Assembly (NCBI RefSeq): GCF_003589595.1
Contig: NW_020654422.1
Coordinates: 4,860,027 to 4,924,026 of the forward strand
Source of the DNA: Hyposmocoma kahamanoa
Taxonomy: Eukaryota > Arthropoda > Insecta > Lepidoptera > Cosmopterigidae
Direction: 5' to 3'
DNA: 64,000 nt
The position numbers and the translations under genes were made by a program. Below the pieces are notes generated by a model, which was not told where the DNA came from, ran no database searches, and worked only from the letters and a program-made list of their open reading frames with translations. Numbering within the stretch: position 1 is the first letter of the stretch; the number at the start of each line of letters is the position of its first letter. Positions 21,010 to 32,349 of this stretch are shown piece after piece.

Positions 21010-21440
21010 TTTGTTTTTGTACACAATTTTTAAAAGCGAAAAAACAGCCATTTTTTGGTTTTTGTTAACCCAATGTGTCTCAGGAAAGGTCTCCCCCAAA
21101 ATTCTCCACTGCTCCCTGTCTTTTGCGAATTTCCACCATAAATTCTCAAACCCATCAAGATCTCTCGTCTCGCCTGGCCATCCCCATTCTTACCTTCCAC
21201 CCTTGGACTAATGAGACCAGCCTCATTCCGTTTCAGCTTGGCTGTTTTGGTTCCCACATCGGCAATGCCAGTCGTCAAACGCACCATTCTATTGCGCACT
21301 TGGTCAATACGCTTAAACCCCAGAATGCAGAGTTCCATTGCCCTTTCGCAGATCTTGAGTTTGTACTCTTGGAACTCGGCCAGAGACCACGTCTGCGCAC
21401 CATAAATTAGGATGCACTGAATGCACAAAACAATGAGTTG
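21010..21440 (-). mobile_element. RTE-like RT C-terminal region, open for 132 codons
   Basis: The minus-strand frame 21428-21030 has no stop. It reads ILIYGAQTWSLAEFQEYKLK, CERAMELCILGFKRIDQVRN, IADVGTKTAKLKRNEAG and GLTKTKKWLFF. The order YGAxTWSL, RAMExxxLGxKRxDxxRN, then VxxKxAKLKW is the C-terminal block of lepidopteran RTE-type RTs. The W of LKW and the following GHV motif are lost (LKRNEAG), and the tail after PRVEG is compressed, so it is inactive despite the open frame. Endonuclease and palm domains are absent (5' truncation). Confidence 0.8.
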
Positions 21441-21534
21441 GTGCTTAAATGAGATTGGAAATTCACCCTTCGTGCTCCTTCAAGAACCGGTAACCTTGAA
21501 GCTATTTAAAAAAACAAAACACTTTAAAACTAAG

Positions 21535-21790
21535 CCGTGGTAGCCTAATCTTTAGACCTAGCACATCCCACGTAAACGGTCGTGTGTTCAAATCCAGGTT
21601 GTACCTCTTGAGTTTTCGGAATATATGTGCGAATTTAATTTGAATTTTACTTTATTTTATTTGCTTTTCGGTGAATTAAAACATCGTGAGGAAACCTGCA
21701 CACATCTGCAATTCAATTTATTGATATGTATGAAGTGCCCAATCCGCATTGGGCCCACCGAAACCCTCTCATTGGACTATAGATAAGTAT
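21535..21790 (+). mobile_element. SINE-D copy 2
   Basis: GCCGTGGTAGCCTAATC head, box-B-like TGTTCAAATCC, then CATCGTGAGGAAACCTGCAC and CCCAATCCGCATTGGGCCC. The 3' RTE-like tail is truncated after CCCTCTCATTGG. Confidence 0.85.
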
Positions 21791-21808
21791 TATTATTATA
21801 TTAATATA

Positions 21809-22178
21809 ATTATTAATACAAAGATCGAACTTTTCGATCGAGAAAAATTTCCTTCGATCCGGCCGGATTCGAACCGACGTCTTCTAGCAAGCCGTGCCAG
21901 ACGTTATGCCAATTAAGCCATCTAATGACCAGGCGGACCTCACGAATTTTTCTATGTGCTTGTTTGTCGGATCTTTGTATCTGATTTTTAACGACTTTAT
22001 AGCCGTAGCGACATCTATGAGAAATCTATGAAAGTATTTCGTCACCCAATTAGGTATATTCACAGCTCTCAGCCCAGGCTAGAGATATCGCTATTCAGGA
22101 TGTTTTTCCACCATTATATTCAATTATTTCTTGTGAAATTACTCCACTAGTTTATAATTATTAACACAAAGATCGAGC
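21809..22178 (-). mobile_element. SINE-B full-length copy bounded by direct repeats
   Basis: Minus sense. The terminal motif TTATTAATACAAAGATCGA occurs at the left end (21809-21830) and again at the right end (22157-22178, one change). Between them lie the tRNA-like part (antisense box B GGATTCGAACC, box A side CCAATTAAGCC), GCACATAGAAAAATTCGTGA, the GCGACATCT region and AAACTAGTGGAGTAATTTC. Length is about 370 bp. This copy shows directly that both ends carry the same motif in the same orientation. Confidence 0.85.
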
Positions 22179-22631
22179 TCTTAAAATAATACCTGACATT
22201 CAATAAAACACTTTAATAAATTAATACTTCAAACTGAAGTACTTGTCCAACGCACATATTACTTTTTGGTATCTATACATAATTTAGACATAAACTAAAC
22301 CAGGGTCATGTTCAGAATGTGTTAACTCTCATTCTGAAGAAAAGTAGCATTAAAAAATGTGCACTTCATTACTTTTTTGTAATTTTTCAAAGCAAATGTT
22401 AAGGGCTCTGCGGTCATTACGGCACAGCAGCAACTGTTAACAAGCGCGCGGTTCCTCATTACCAGCCCGCAGTTATTACAATAATGGTTCCGTCATAAAC
22501 ACAGGCATAATGTTAAGTGTTGTATGCTTGTATAGTTTTCATCATTAAAACATTTCACTGAGAAGAAATTTATTTTAACAAAGATTTTTCTTACAAGCTT
22601 AATATTTCAACATTTTTTTATAATTTCTGTG

Positions 22632-22722
22632 CAGTAGAGCTCCTTGTCAAAGAGTTCGTCCAGTGTAGTACTGCCACTTTACCTATTTCTGCCGCCAAGC
22701 AGTAATGTCAGCATTACTCGAA
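22632..22722 (+). mobile_element. Family A 5' fragment A7
   Basis: GCAGTAGAGCTCCTTGTCAA through AGCAGTAATGTCAGCATTAC in plus sense, cut off where a SINE-B piece begins. Confidence 0.8.
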
Positions 22723-22836
22723 TTTTTGTATTAATAATTTATAACAAACTAGTGGAGTAATTTCACAAAATAATAGTTCAGTTACTGATCACAAGCATTA
22801 CTTTGTATAAGACTTTAGTAGATTTTAGGTAGCTCT
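22723..22836 (+). mobile_element. SINE-B fragment plus linker shared with 2513-2620
   Basis: TTTGTATTAATAATT, AACAAACTAGTGGAGTAATT, then a linker (CAGTTACTGATCACAAGC...) that is the reverse complement of 2513-2560. Confidence 0.75.
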
Positions 22837-23132
22837 AGAGCTCTTTGTGAAAGAGTTCGTCCGAGGAAGTATTGCCAGCGTGCCTATTTCAGCTGTCAAG
22901 CAGTAATGTCAGCATTACTGTGTTCCGGTTTTAAAGGGTAAGGGTCCTGGTGAAATTACAGGCACATGGGACTTGTCCACTGATGTCTCAGGGTCACGAG
23001 CGCAGTGGTAGTGCCCGTCAGATCTTTGCAATTTAAAGCTCTGAGTGGTCTGTAACTGTTATGGACAGGCGTGTAGCATACCATCAGGCGCATGACTTGT
23101 TCATCCCGTCACTTAATGTGATAAAAAATATG
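22837..23132 (+). mobile_element. Family A copy A8
   Basis: Full length and plus sense, ending CGTCACTTAATGTGATAAAA. It shares private variants with A1 (GCTGTCAAGCAG, GCGTGCCTATTTCAGC), so A1 and A8 are closest relatives within the window. Confidence 0.8.
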
Positions 23133-23610
23133 TACTAAATTTGTTTAACATAGAAGAAAAGAAATTATCAAAACTTAACCCATCTAGTTTAAGGTAGAAA
23201 ATATATCTATACTCTTGCCAAATTCGATGTAATACAAACAAATGGTTACCACAATTTCAATATATTTTCACGAAATTCGATTAAGCTATTTATAATACTA
23301 ATCGTGAAGTCATGTCTGCGATGATTTTGTTTATAATATTTTAAATCACTGGAAAGTTATTTGAAACTGACATAAAAATTACCAGTACCTAATTAATTAT
23401 TTATACAATTGTGTCATCCCTGATGATTGTTTTTATTTGAAGGAAGAGATTACAAATATTCAAATTCGAGTAGTAATACAAGTTCGGAGTCGGAAATTGA
23501 TAGTGGATGAGATATGTAGTAAGTATATTAACGTGTAATAAAATCTTTCGTAAAGCAGTTTTGTTTCTTTTCTTGTACCATTACCTACTATCTAACAGTG
23601 AGTATTAATA
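23133..23610. other. AT-rich spacer
   Basis: Nothing recognised. Confidence 0.5.
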
Positions 23611-23927
23611 TGTATCAAAAACTTTTTTTTTATAATATAAACTGACGGGACCAATATGACGTGCGCCTGGTGGTAAGCTATACGCCTGTCCATAACAGTT
23701 GCAGTGCCACTGAGAGCTTTAAATCGCAAAGATCTGAAGGGCACTGACACTGCGCCCGTCAACCTGAGACATAAGTTGACAAGTACCAGGCCTGTAATTT
23801 CACTAGTAACCTTACCCTTCAAAAACCGGAACGCAGTAACGCTAACATTACTAATTGGTGGCAGAAATAGGTAAGGTGGCAGTATTTCCCTGGACGAACT
23901 CTTTCACAATAAGCTTTATTGCTATTT
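23611..23927 (-). mobile_element. Family A copy A9
   Basis: Full length and minus sense. A T8 run at the left edge is the 3' tail; the 5' end CTGGACGAACTCTTTCACAA lies at 23891. Confidence 0.85.
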
Positions 23928-24467
23928 TATTCATAAATCTTACTATTATTAAATACTTTGCAAACTTTTTGTTAAAAAATTAACTTTATGCATAACCCAA
24001 TCACCCAATTACCTATTAAAATTCTAATTACGCGCAAGCCGTGGGCAACACTAGCCTAAATAATGAATGAGCATTGACAAAAAATGTTCTTTTCCTGTGA
24101 CATAATTTGTAGCCTAGCACCGTTTTATTATTAAGCATTCTATGACTTTGGCTATAGACGTGTTCTGAGGCGACGTGTACCCTTTGGGTAGCTAAGCTTA
24201 TTCTTTGCGCACGTAGCTGCTAGCCCTCTGGTCACCGGTGGCTTAAAAAAGGATTCAAACTTCCTAAGCGAAGCGTTTCGCTTGTGGCCGCCTTGGACCC
24301 AGGGTTTCAAGCATAAAATTACACAAAGCTTTAGAATAAGGCAGCGGATCGCGAGTAACCCATTCTCGTATTCATAACGCACACAAATATACAAATAATG
24401 ATGCCATGATGCCATACATTTCTCTCAAAAGTGGGGAAATTGTATCTTGCTTAACTCATCGTTAAGT
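23928..24467. other. Spacer without supported gene
   Basis: A minus frame at 24152-24415 crosses a GC-richer patch, but I recognise no protein family in it. Confidence 0.4.
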
Positions 24468-24470
24468 TAA

Positions 24471-25288
24471 AGGTGCTTACAGATTTACTCGATTTTGTCG
24501 ATCGTTACTGTCCATCGACAATGTCGATCACCTGATCGAGCATATCTGTAGGCACCTGCCTACAGATATGCTCGATTTTGATAAGAATTTTCCAGTTTCA
24601 AGAATTTTCAAAAATTTATTTTTGGTATTCCTTATGGAAATGGCATTTATACCTGAATACACGAAGGCGTACACGACTTTTCTCATTTCTAATTCTAAGA
24701 TGGCGGACACGTCTTTTCAAATAAATGCAATATGGGAATCGTTTTCGAGGTATTCGAGGTGCTTATTACGAATATGGCATTTATTTCTAAATCCAAGATG
24801 GCGGACACGACTCTTCAAATAAATGCAAAATGGGCGTTATTTTCGAGATATTCAGGGGTGCCCATTACGAATATGGCACTCATTTCTAAATCCAAGATGG
24901 CAGACCCGATTTTTCAAATAATGGCAAGTCGGGTATCGTTGGATGAATGGATTTAGAAATAAATGCTATATTCCTAATGAGCACCCCCATATACCTCGAA
25001 AACGATACCCAACTTGCTATTATTTGAAAACTCGTGCTCGCCATTTTGGATTTTGAAATTAGAAAAGTCTTCTCCGCCGTCGTGTATTCAGATATAAATA
25101 AATGCCATTTCCTTGTGGATTAACAAAAACAAATTTTTGGAAATTCTTGTCAAGCATCTTGGATTTAGAAATTAATGCCACATTCATAATAAGCACTCTC
25201 AAACTCCTCGAAAACGTCTATAATTCTTGTGTATAAGTCTAAAATCGAAAGTAACGATTGACAATGTCGAGCAAATCTGTAGGCACCT
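24471..25288. mobile_element. 818-bp fold-back DNA transposon (MITE-like) with TAA target duplication
   Basis: Ends AGGTGCTTACAGATTTACTC (24471) and its inverted counterpart GAGCAAATCTGTAGGCACCT (ends 25288), flanked on both sides by TAA (24468-24470 and 25289-25291). A 3-bp TWA-type duplication is typical of PIF/Harbinger elements, so that superfamily is my guess. The left end is itself a palindrome (24471-24557). Inside, about 100-bp units with CTAAATCCAAGATGGCGGAC repeat in the left arm and reappear inverted in the right arm, so most of the element folds on itself. No transposase. Confidence 0.85.
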
Positions 25289-25291
25289 TAA

Positions 25292-25983
25292 TAAATACTA
25301 CCCAATTTTTATTTAATTCATATATGAACAAAAACCTAAACGCGAGTTGAAGTGCGACTATTGAATTTGATTATATAAATAGCCTGATATTATCTGTGGA
25401 TAAACACATGAAAAGTACACGATAACAATAAAGAACCTGAACCTGAAAGTTATTTAAACACAAATTTGGAGAATTGACGATGACTTTTTTAGTTTTAGGA
25501 AGACGATTTTTTTAAATGTATGATGAATAAGTATAGGTAATGATTTTTGACATGAAAGTAATGAAGGCAAATACTAAATATATTCCGTAAAAATAGCTAA
25601 CTTAAATTACCTACAACGTTGTCGCGGCGGTGTACATTCGTAGAAATTTTGTAACCGTCTGTTATCCGGATATTGCCTGTTCTCAAAAAAATTACGTAAT
25701 ATAATTATTTTGAAACGGAATAGCAAAATAGGGAGAAAAAAATCCGTTGCTTTGCAACATTTTCGGATCTTGTTGCAAAGAAATTAATTTTCTGTTTTAG
25801 TGAATATTTAAATATAAATACAAGTTTAAACGCGTTACTTCCTTGTGGAATGTGATGTTAGTGTCCATTTTATATTTGTCTGATCTATTTTTACACCCAT
25901 TTACCGCACATTTCGTCATTATTAGCAAAAATTTGTGAACTGTTCGCGGTGCAACTTGACCTTGAGCGCTGACAGCCCTCCCA
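25292..25983. other. AT-rich spacer
   Basis: Nothing recognised. Confidence 0.5.
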
Positions 25984-26038
25984 CTCGTGTAGTGGGGACT
26001 ACACGAGGCAAATTGTAGGGTGCCCTACAATTTGCCTC
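25984..26038. repeat. Two overlapping hairpins
   Basis: CTCGTGTAGT (25984-25993) pairs with ACTACACGAG (25998-26007). GAGGCAAATTGTAGGG (26005-26020) pairs perfectly with 26023-26038 across a 2-nt loop. The two stems compete for 26005-26007. Confidence 0.85.
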
Positions 26039-26915
26039 ACATAGCGTGTGTGGGCTAGGTTTCTATGCGTTATTATTCTAAAGTTGGTATATTTAACATG
26101 CACCACGAATGCATCATCTGCAGCAGACAACTAGCGAAGCAGAAATATAGATAGACCGTCTTGTAGGGTTGTTGCTCGAGGATAGTGCCTTTTGCAGTGT
26201 TGAATAAATAAAAAGTAAGTTACGAAGCAAACTTCCTTGTTTTGCAAATTTGTCATTACCATTCCGTGTTTCTCGGTCATGAACGTTACCCCGAAACATT
26301 ACCTAGTTTTAGTACAATACTTAAGTAATCCAATTCATAATATCTTGAGAATAAACAACTTAGTATCATTTGCTAAGTGTCACCGTACCGACCCGTACCG
26401 GCCCCTTTCACAACCCAAACATTACCTTTTAACTGACATTCCCTTTACTATGTACTGGCACGCAATCTTTTACAAACTTAAAACAACAGTTGGACATAAA
26501 AAATAAAAATCAAATCATTTGAGTGGTGTAGTTTTATAACTGCAAATGCAAATTTGCAAACCTCAAATATACAAACTTATTTTCGTACTCCGTCTATAAC
26601 GATACTCATTAAAGATGTTCTTTTATAATTCTTTTTTATTGGCAATACTATGTTTGTAATAAATACCGTTCACGGTATTGACGGTTCACGGTTCTGAATT
26701 ATGACATTATTACGAAATTGGGTCGTAAATTTCTTATACAAAAGCTATCGAATGTATATGACGGAATGGTATGATTGATTGGCATATTTCAAAATAATTT
26801 GCGTTATTTTTTACAACTATTTCAATAAATGTTTATTTTTATTACACAAAGTTTTGTTTTATATTCAGACTTACGTACATATGTATACAAAATTCCCAAC
26901 ATAACAATACATGTT
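26039..26915. other. Spacer without supported gene
   Basis: No recognisable gene; frames at 26114-26299 and 26237-26506 oppose each other and lack motifs. Confidence 0.45.
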
Positions 26916-26970
26916 CTTGTAATAATAGATGAATTAAATTCGTTGAATTTAATTCATCTATTATTACAAG
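26916..26970. repeat. Perfect 26-bp palindrome
   Basis: CTTGTAATAATAGATGAATT... (26916-26941) is exactly inverted at 26945-26970 around GTT. Perfect identity suggests a recent origin or ongoing correction. Confidence 0.95.
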
Positions 26971-27414
26971 ACTGATTATGTGTGAATTTTTAATTATCAT
27001 GTTAATTTTACCGCTTTGCTGCGTGGGTATTTACAGGTACGTCATATGTTTGAATAAATTCAATTAAAATTTGTAATTAGGCCTTCTTCACCAGAATAAA
27101 TCTTTAATAGAGTGGAAGTATGCCAGAAATGACGGTGGTATGATAAAAAAGTTGTAAGCTCTTCATGACCACGGGATGACTTCTTATTATCCCGATATAA
27201 ATAACATTATAAGAGGTCGTAGTGTCAAGAAACTCATACCTAGAGAAAAGCCTTGAAATATCTTATTCAAATTCCAATATATATGTATTTCATTACACTA
27301 GAAATTGTCACAGTGATTAAACTCTACTACCCATTTGTAATGATCCCCTGAGGCGAATGACTAAGAAACTCTAGGGGTTGCTCTTTGTAAATAAATATTT
27401 GTACACACTTCTCA

Positions 27415-27905
27415 TTTACAATATTTATTTCAAATATCATATCGAGACATGTAAATAACCTTTAGTATAAAGTTTTTGTTTCACTATAGCTTTAAACCTC
27501 TTAAATGGCAAATTTTGAATATAAACAGTAACCTTATTATAGAAGCCTATACATTGCCCCTTAAATGAGTTTGTTACTTTGTGGAGACGACTGTCTAGAG
27601 CAGCCAGTTTACTTTTCTTCCTCGTATTATATTATGTTATGTGTCCGTTTTCGTAAATATATGGTAACACAAATGTAAGAGTGTTCATCTTTTTTAACTT
27701 CTCTCTCAAAGAAAATCACAAATGTTTTTGCCGGACAAATATTTTATTAATATCAGCGGCATTACTCCAAAGCATAATGCCGTATATCATTAAACTGTGA
27801 AAGTAGCTAAAATAAACCAATGCGGTTACAAACGGTTTGAATCTAAATTGCTTCTACCGAGTACGCAGCCTGAGATTTTAAATATGACACTCCGTGTTTA
27901 ACTGC
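27415..27905 (-). mobile_element. Jockey-like RT C-terminal remnant, family J copy 1
   Basis: Minus-strand reading, with frameshifts, gives CYFHSLMIYGIMLWSNAAD (from FHSxMxYGIMLWGxAA of Jockey-type RTs), then INKIFVRQK, THNIIRGRK and, near the end, VTVYIQNLPFKRFKAIVKQK, the classic last domain of these proteins. Several frame breaks make it dead. A 3' UTR-like stretch lies at about 27300-27420. The related fragment at 30725-30930 covers only the YGxxxWGNAA region. Confidence 0.8.
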
Positions 27906-28899
27906 TGAAACAATTGGTCATGATATATTAAAGTAGACGTCCCACTATCTTATTTCATGTCACGTCTGATACGTTATTGTGGTGTCATTCAAATAATTAC
28001 TCATATGACTAAGCTGATTCGCAGGTCTAAAGCAAAACTAAGTGGGAGTACCCTTTTGGCACTTTACGATGACTCATGTTACGAATAGATTATGGGTAGT
28101 TAATGAGGGACTCCGTATGACATCAACTCCTAACGAGTTACGAGCTTCGCACACTGACCGCAGCGCGGTTTTCATATTGTGTAAATATCCTACTACCAGA
28201 GACTTCCGCAACGATTTAACTCCCAACTAGTAAATGCTGAAGTAGCTAGAACAAAAATTCCTTGAAATAAAACAAAAGAACTATGCTAAAGATAACATTG
28301 AATTTATATTGTTGGCAACGTCAAGTAATTTGTTTTATAAATAGAGCATAGCGTAAATAGTCAATTTATGGTAATTTTTTTATTAGATTTAAACTTTTCT
28401 TTCACAAATGGTTAACAGTAAATTAAACAATATTTATAGAATCACAATAGGTATATATACTTTAAAAAAATCATTGTTTCTGTGTCCCGTATGCGTGCCC
28501 CTTATTATTCATGCGATTGTGATAAAACTTTCGTGAGTTGTTGTGCCCACGTCCACAAAGTTTCTGAAATATTAGAACCATTTTAAAATATAAGATGGAC
28601 CAGTAAATTGAATGAAACTGAAGTTAGTAGTGGCATTGCGTCACATGTCGGTTACAGCTTGTTTGAAATACAGTGTTATTTACTTCTTACCAATTCTTGA
28701 CAACTTGCAAATATGTAAACAAGATCATAAACCAACATACCCAATGTAAGTAAGTTTTAATCATATGGGCGGAGGTAAATTGGAAACGTAGACATGGTTT
28801 GTTTATTTCTAGCCACAACGATGTTAATTTCTAGACAATATTTATTTACAATAACTACAGAAACAACAATAGCTTTAAATTCTATAAACAAAGTTCGAA
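27906..28899. other. AT-rich spacer
   Basis: A frame at 28042-28230 has no motif. Nothing else recognised. Confidence 0.45.
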
Positions 28900-29045
28900 C
28901 ACTTACAAAAAAATCCGGTTGGATTCGAACCAACATCTCACAGCAAACCGTGCCAGACGCTATGCCAGCTAAGCCAACTAAGAGTAATATCACAAAAAAT
29001 ATTGAATGTCATGGTAGTGAAAATATCGTGATATTCAATAAAACT
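28895..29045 (-). mobile_element. SINE-B fragment, rearranged
   Basis: Antisense tRNA-like part: GGATTCGAACCAACATC (box B) and CCAGCTAAGCC (box A side), with GCCAGACGCTATG between. It is followed by AATATCACAAAAAATATTGA, which is the left-end block in the opposite orientation. Confidence 0.7.
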
Positions 29046-30724
29046 TAATTTTAGATATTATTGTCGGTTTACCTTCAAACAGAAAAAGTTAAAATTTTAA
29101 CAGATTTGTCATATCAAACGATCTGTTTTCGAATACTTTTAGCCTTAACTTTCCGTAACAGTTTACATATTTAATGAATTTGTGACTCAAAAAGACGTGG
29201 AAATAGGTAATGAAAATTGAAGTCAACAGTAACACAATTCTGAGAAGGCAGTTCTCTTGAAAGGAAATTCCGGTATATAAGGAAACTATATAACAATGAA
29301 TCTAAATTCATACAGACACTACTAAGTAATAGCAATCGTAATATAAATATCTATATATTAAAGTAGAATTATCGATGTTTCATTCGAAATTGACACGTAC
29401 ATAATATATAATGCAAGCGGTTGCCACTTGAACACCGTGCATGTACAAATGACCCCATCCTAACCGACGCGAATCACATAATGATATTCAATATTATTCA
29501 ATTCCAATACTACCTACTTAAAAGGTCGTACACGACCCTTGTAATTTAAGACGATATTAGCGTGTGCATGCATCACGGATAAGTACTTTCCACAAGCTCT
29601 CCTGATTTACTCACGAAATATCGTCTCTGGACCGTGAGACGGCATGTCGAGTAAAGTGAACGCCACCAAAGCAAATGCTTGAACCCAAACTTGCTTCACT
29701 TGCGGCGCTAGTCATAGATCGTAGAGCTTTTGCAAATTTCAATTTCAAATTTGTCAACGAATCTGCTGCGCTTAGTGGACGGAACGCGATATCGACCTAC
29801 AGTAACCGGTACTCTACGGACAAACATTTCCTTGATAACAATACATAGAATAGGAATTGCGCATCTCTCAGGAGATTTGCTAGGAACCTTTTCTGATATG
29901 CAAATTTTATTACATTTTATAAGTAGTTATTCAAATCAGCACATATAGAATTCACAGGTCAATGCAACTGAAATGACACTCCCAAGTTTATTAAATAACC
30001 TATAGGAAGAATGTAAAAAAATCGTATTAGTGCTCTACTTCTGGCATATTTTCATTTTCATATGAAGTTAGGGCTCCCTTATCGTTCGTTGACAAAGCTA
30101 TCTTTTCTGGGTCATCTTAGTTATTGGGTCTATGTTGCCATTACTCTTTAGATCATCAATCAAGAAAATAGGAAAATCATATCGCACACATTGATAAATA
30201 CGGATTCCATTCAGGAATTCTTAATTGATGCTACAGTCGTTGTGCTTGTTGCTGCAACAAATTTGCTTGATAGACTGAAATAGGAACAAGTGACATTATC
30301 GCCTTTGAGAAAATCTTGTTTATTGCAATCACATTTTTCAATGCTACCTGTAATCCCACAAGGCATTTAATATTATCTTCTCAAAGGTACTGTGCTTTTA
30401 TGTACTTCATTCAAAACAAAAGACGTGTGTTTTCTATAATCTGCCGACCAACAAACCTCGTCCTTAAACCAAAAAGGTCCTGAATATTTACCATTCAGTG
30501 GTCTCGGGCCGTAATAAATGGCATAAGTTGGTAACCGGCTCTATTCGAACAATGGGGCTTTGTTCCGGGGCCTCGTATTAAGGGGACTAGTGTTGGATAT
30601 AAACTAAAACCGAATTTTAAGTTCAACTTCGATTTATTTTTTTTGTATGGCGTATATAGTATTTATCAGCGTTGCTTTTTTTATTTCATAATTGCCTTAT
30701 AATTGTGTTAAGAATACTTTATAA
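29046..30724. other. Spacer, no supported gene
   Basis: Searched by eye on both strands. No RT motif, SINE landmark or strong hairpin; frame 29730-29948 has no family motif. Confidence 0.45.
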
Positions 30725-30930
30725 TTGACTCAATAATTGCTTTTACCGCACTATTTTGCAGGAGAAAGATTTTGGTAATTTCGGCGGCATTACCCCAAAA
30801 ATGCCCTAAGTCGTACAACATCAACTGTGCACGTAGCTAAAATAAACAAATTTAACGGTTACAAGCGGCTAAAATCTGAATTGCTTCTACTGAGCACCCA
30901 GTCTGAGATTTTTTAAAAGATAAAGTTACT
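30725..30930 (-). mobile_element. Jockey-like RT fragment, family J copy 2
   Basis: Minus strand reads HFWGNAAEITKIFLLQNSAV, equivalent to WGNxxxxxxIFxLQKRAVRAI. Upstream, CSVEAIQILAACN aligns with the corresponding part of copy 1 (27.8-27.9 kb). Only about 65 codons remain. Confidence 0.75.
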
Positions 30931-32015
30931 TATTTATGGAACTAAAATAAATTTATGTATAGGCTTCTCAACTTACAATTCTGTCCCATCTTTATTAATC
31001 TTTAAAGTGCAAAAGTAAGTTTTTGGAAAATTCTCTTTTAATATTTACTAACTTATAACGCAGTGAGCGTATAAGTTTTAAAGTTATAACTCTCGCCGAA
31101 GATTTTATAAACTGGCTGAGGCCGAATCCGAATCCAAAAGCATCCCTCGATTGGACACTAAAGGGGCCTTTATATTTATGCCCTGAAGGCCCAAATTAAT
31201 TTGCCCTAATACCGATATTAGGCGATATTTTATTTATTGCTTGTCGTTCGCTTTTTGTTTGTACCTATTATAGCCATAAGCTGTAAAGCATGGAGCCCAT
31301 AATAGTGGCATTAGTGACTTTGCTTTAAAATTTCGTGTTGTTACTTATTGTTATTAAAAATTAGTTCTTTAAAATCTTTACTTTGCAATCTTTTTGTTTA
31401 TTATATATTATTTTACATCTTTCGTAGAATACAACAGGTAACCATTTGTTATTAACTTTTGTATTACTGTACCCGTAAATTTGTTATTGATATAACAACT
31501 ACCCATAATATACCTATAGACATCTCGTTCGTAAGAAAAATAAGTAGTATTATTTGAGTTTCGTCGCATTACTTACCACCTAGTGAGAGCCGCCTTCCTG
31601 TCATCCGCTATTATCTAGATAGGTTTAGTATTTTCCACTTGAATGCACCCCTACCGGGCAACAGACAATACAATGGTACAAAACTAATAAACAGTGTTAA
31701 TTATTAGAACGGAGCGCGACTCGCGAGCTAATTAGACGTCTCATCCTCGGTAAAGTCTAGAATTTGTTAATTTAGTATTAGTACTGTAAGCATGCATACG
31801 CACTGCATTCCTTTGTATTCGTTCCGAATACGAGATTATATAAATCTAGAAAACTCGGACCTACTTCGGATGCCGCTTGTGCACTAAGTCCGATTCAAAT
31901 ACGAATATCGCTTGTACACCTAGAGATAAAATGATCCCTGTGACATTTCGGACGATGATTTCTCGGATTCGGAACTAATATGAATTGGACGTAATGCGCT
32001 CTAAGGGCCAGTTCA
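30931..32015. other. Spacer without supported gene
   Basis: Nothing recognised. GC-richer patches near 31100-31200 and 31700 have no coding motif. Confidence 0.45.
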
Positions 32016-32115
32016 AATGACAAGCGAGTACCTTATTGGCAAATTCTATCACCACGAGGCAAGCATTACAGTGTATGCCATCAATATGACAAGAAGAAGA
32101 CTGGGTACATCGATT
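32016..32115 (+). repeat. Fragment related to 33713-33805
   Basis: GCGAGTACCTTATTGGCAAA, CACCACGAGG, ATGCCATCAATA and GACAAGAAGAAGA recur in the same order in front of the RTE remnant at 33.7 kb. Probably a piece of the same element's RT region. Confidence 0.6.
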
Positions 32116-32349
32116 TTATACAAAATATTAAAAATTATCTCCATTGCACCATTCGCAATATTTCATGTTTACAACAAAGACAAACAGCTTAATTTAGAGC
32201 AAAAAAAAGCAATCACAGCAACTTTACTGAGACAGTCCATGTTCGTTTCCCGTCTGGTTTTTGCGACTGTATTGTTCTCCTCAATACAATTTCTTGCTCG
32301 ATCAAACGCAATCTGTTCTATTGAAAACTTACTTAGTTGTAACTAGCTA

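Noticed and set aside
24568..24956. Overlapping forward frames of 74-84 codons
   Set aside because: They lie inside the 818-bp fold-back transposon, and their repetition reflects the internal DNA repeats.
25980..26215. Possible LTR (hairpin, AATAAA-type signal)
   Set aside because: No second copy, primer-binding site or gag-pol remnant nearby.
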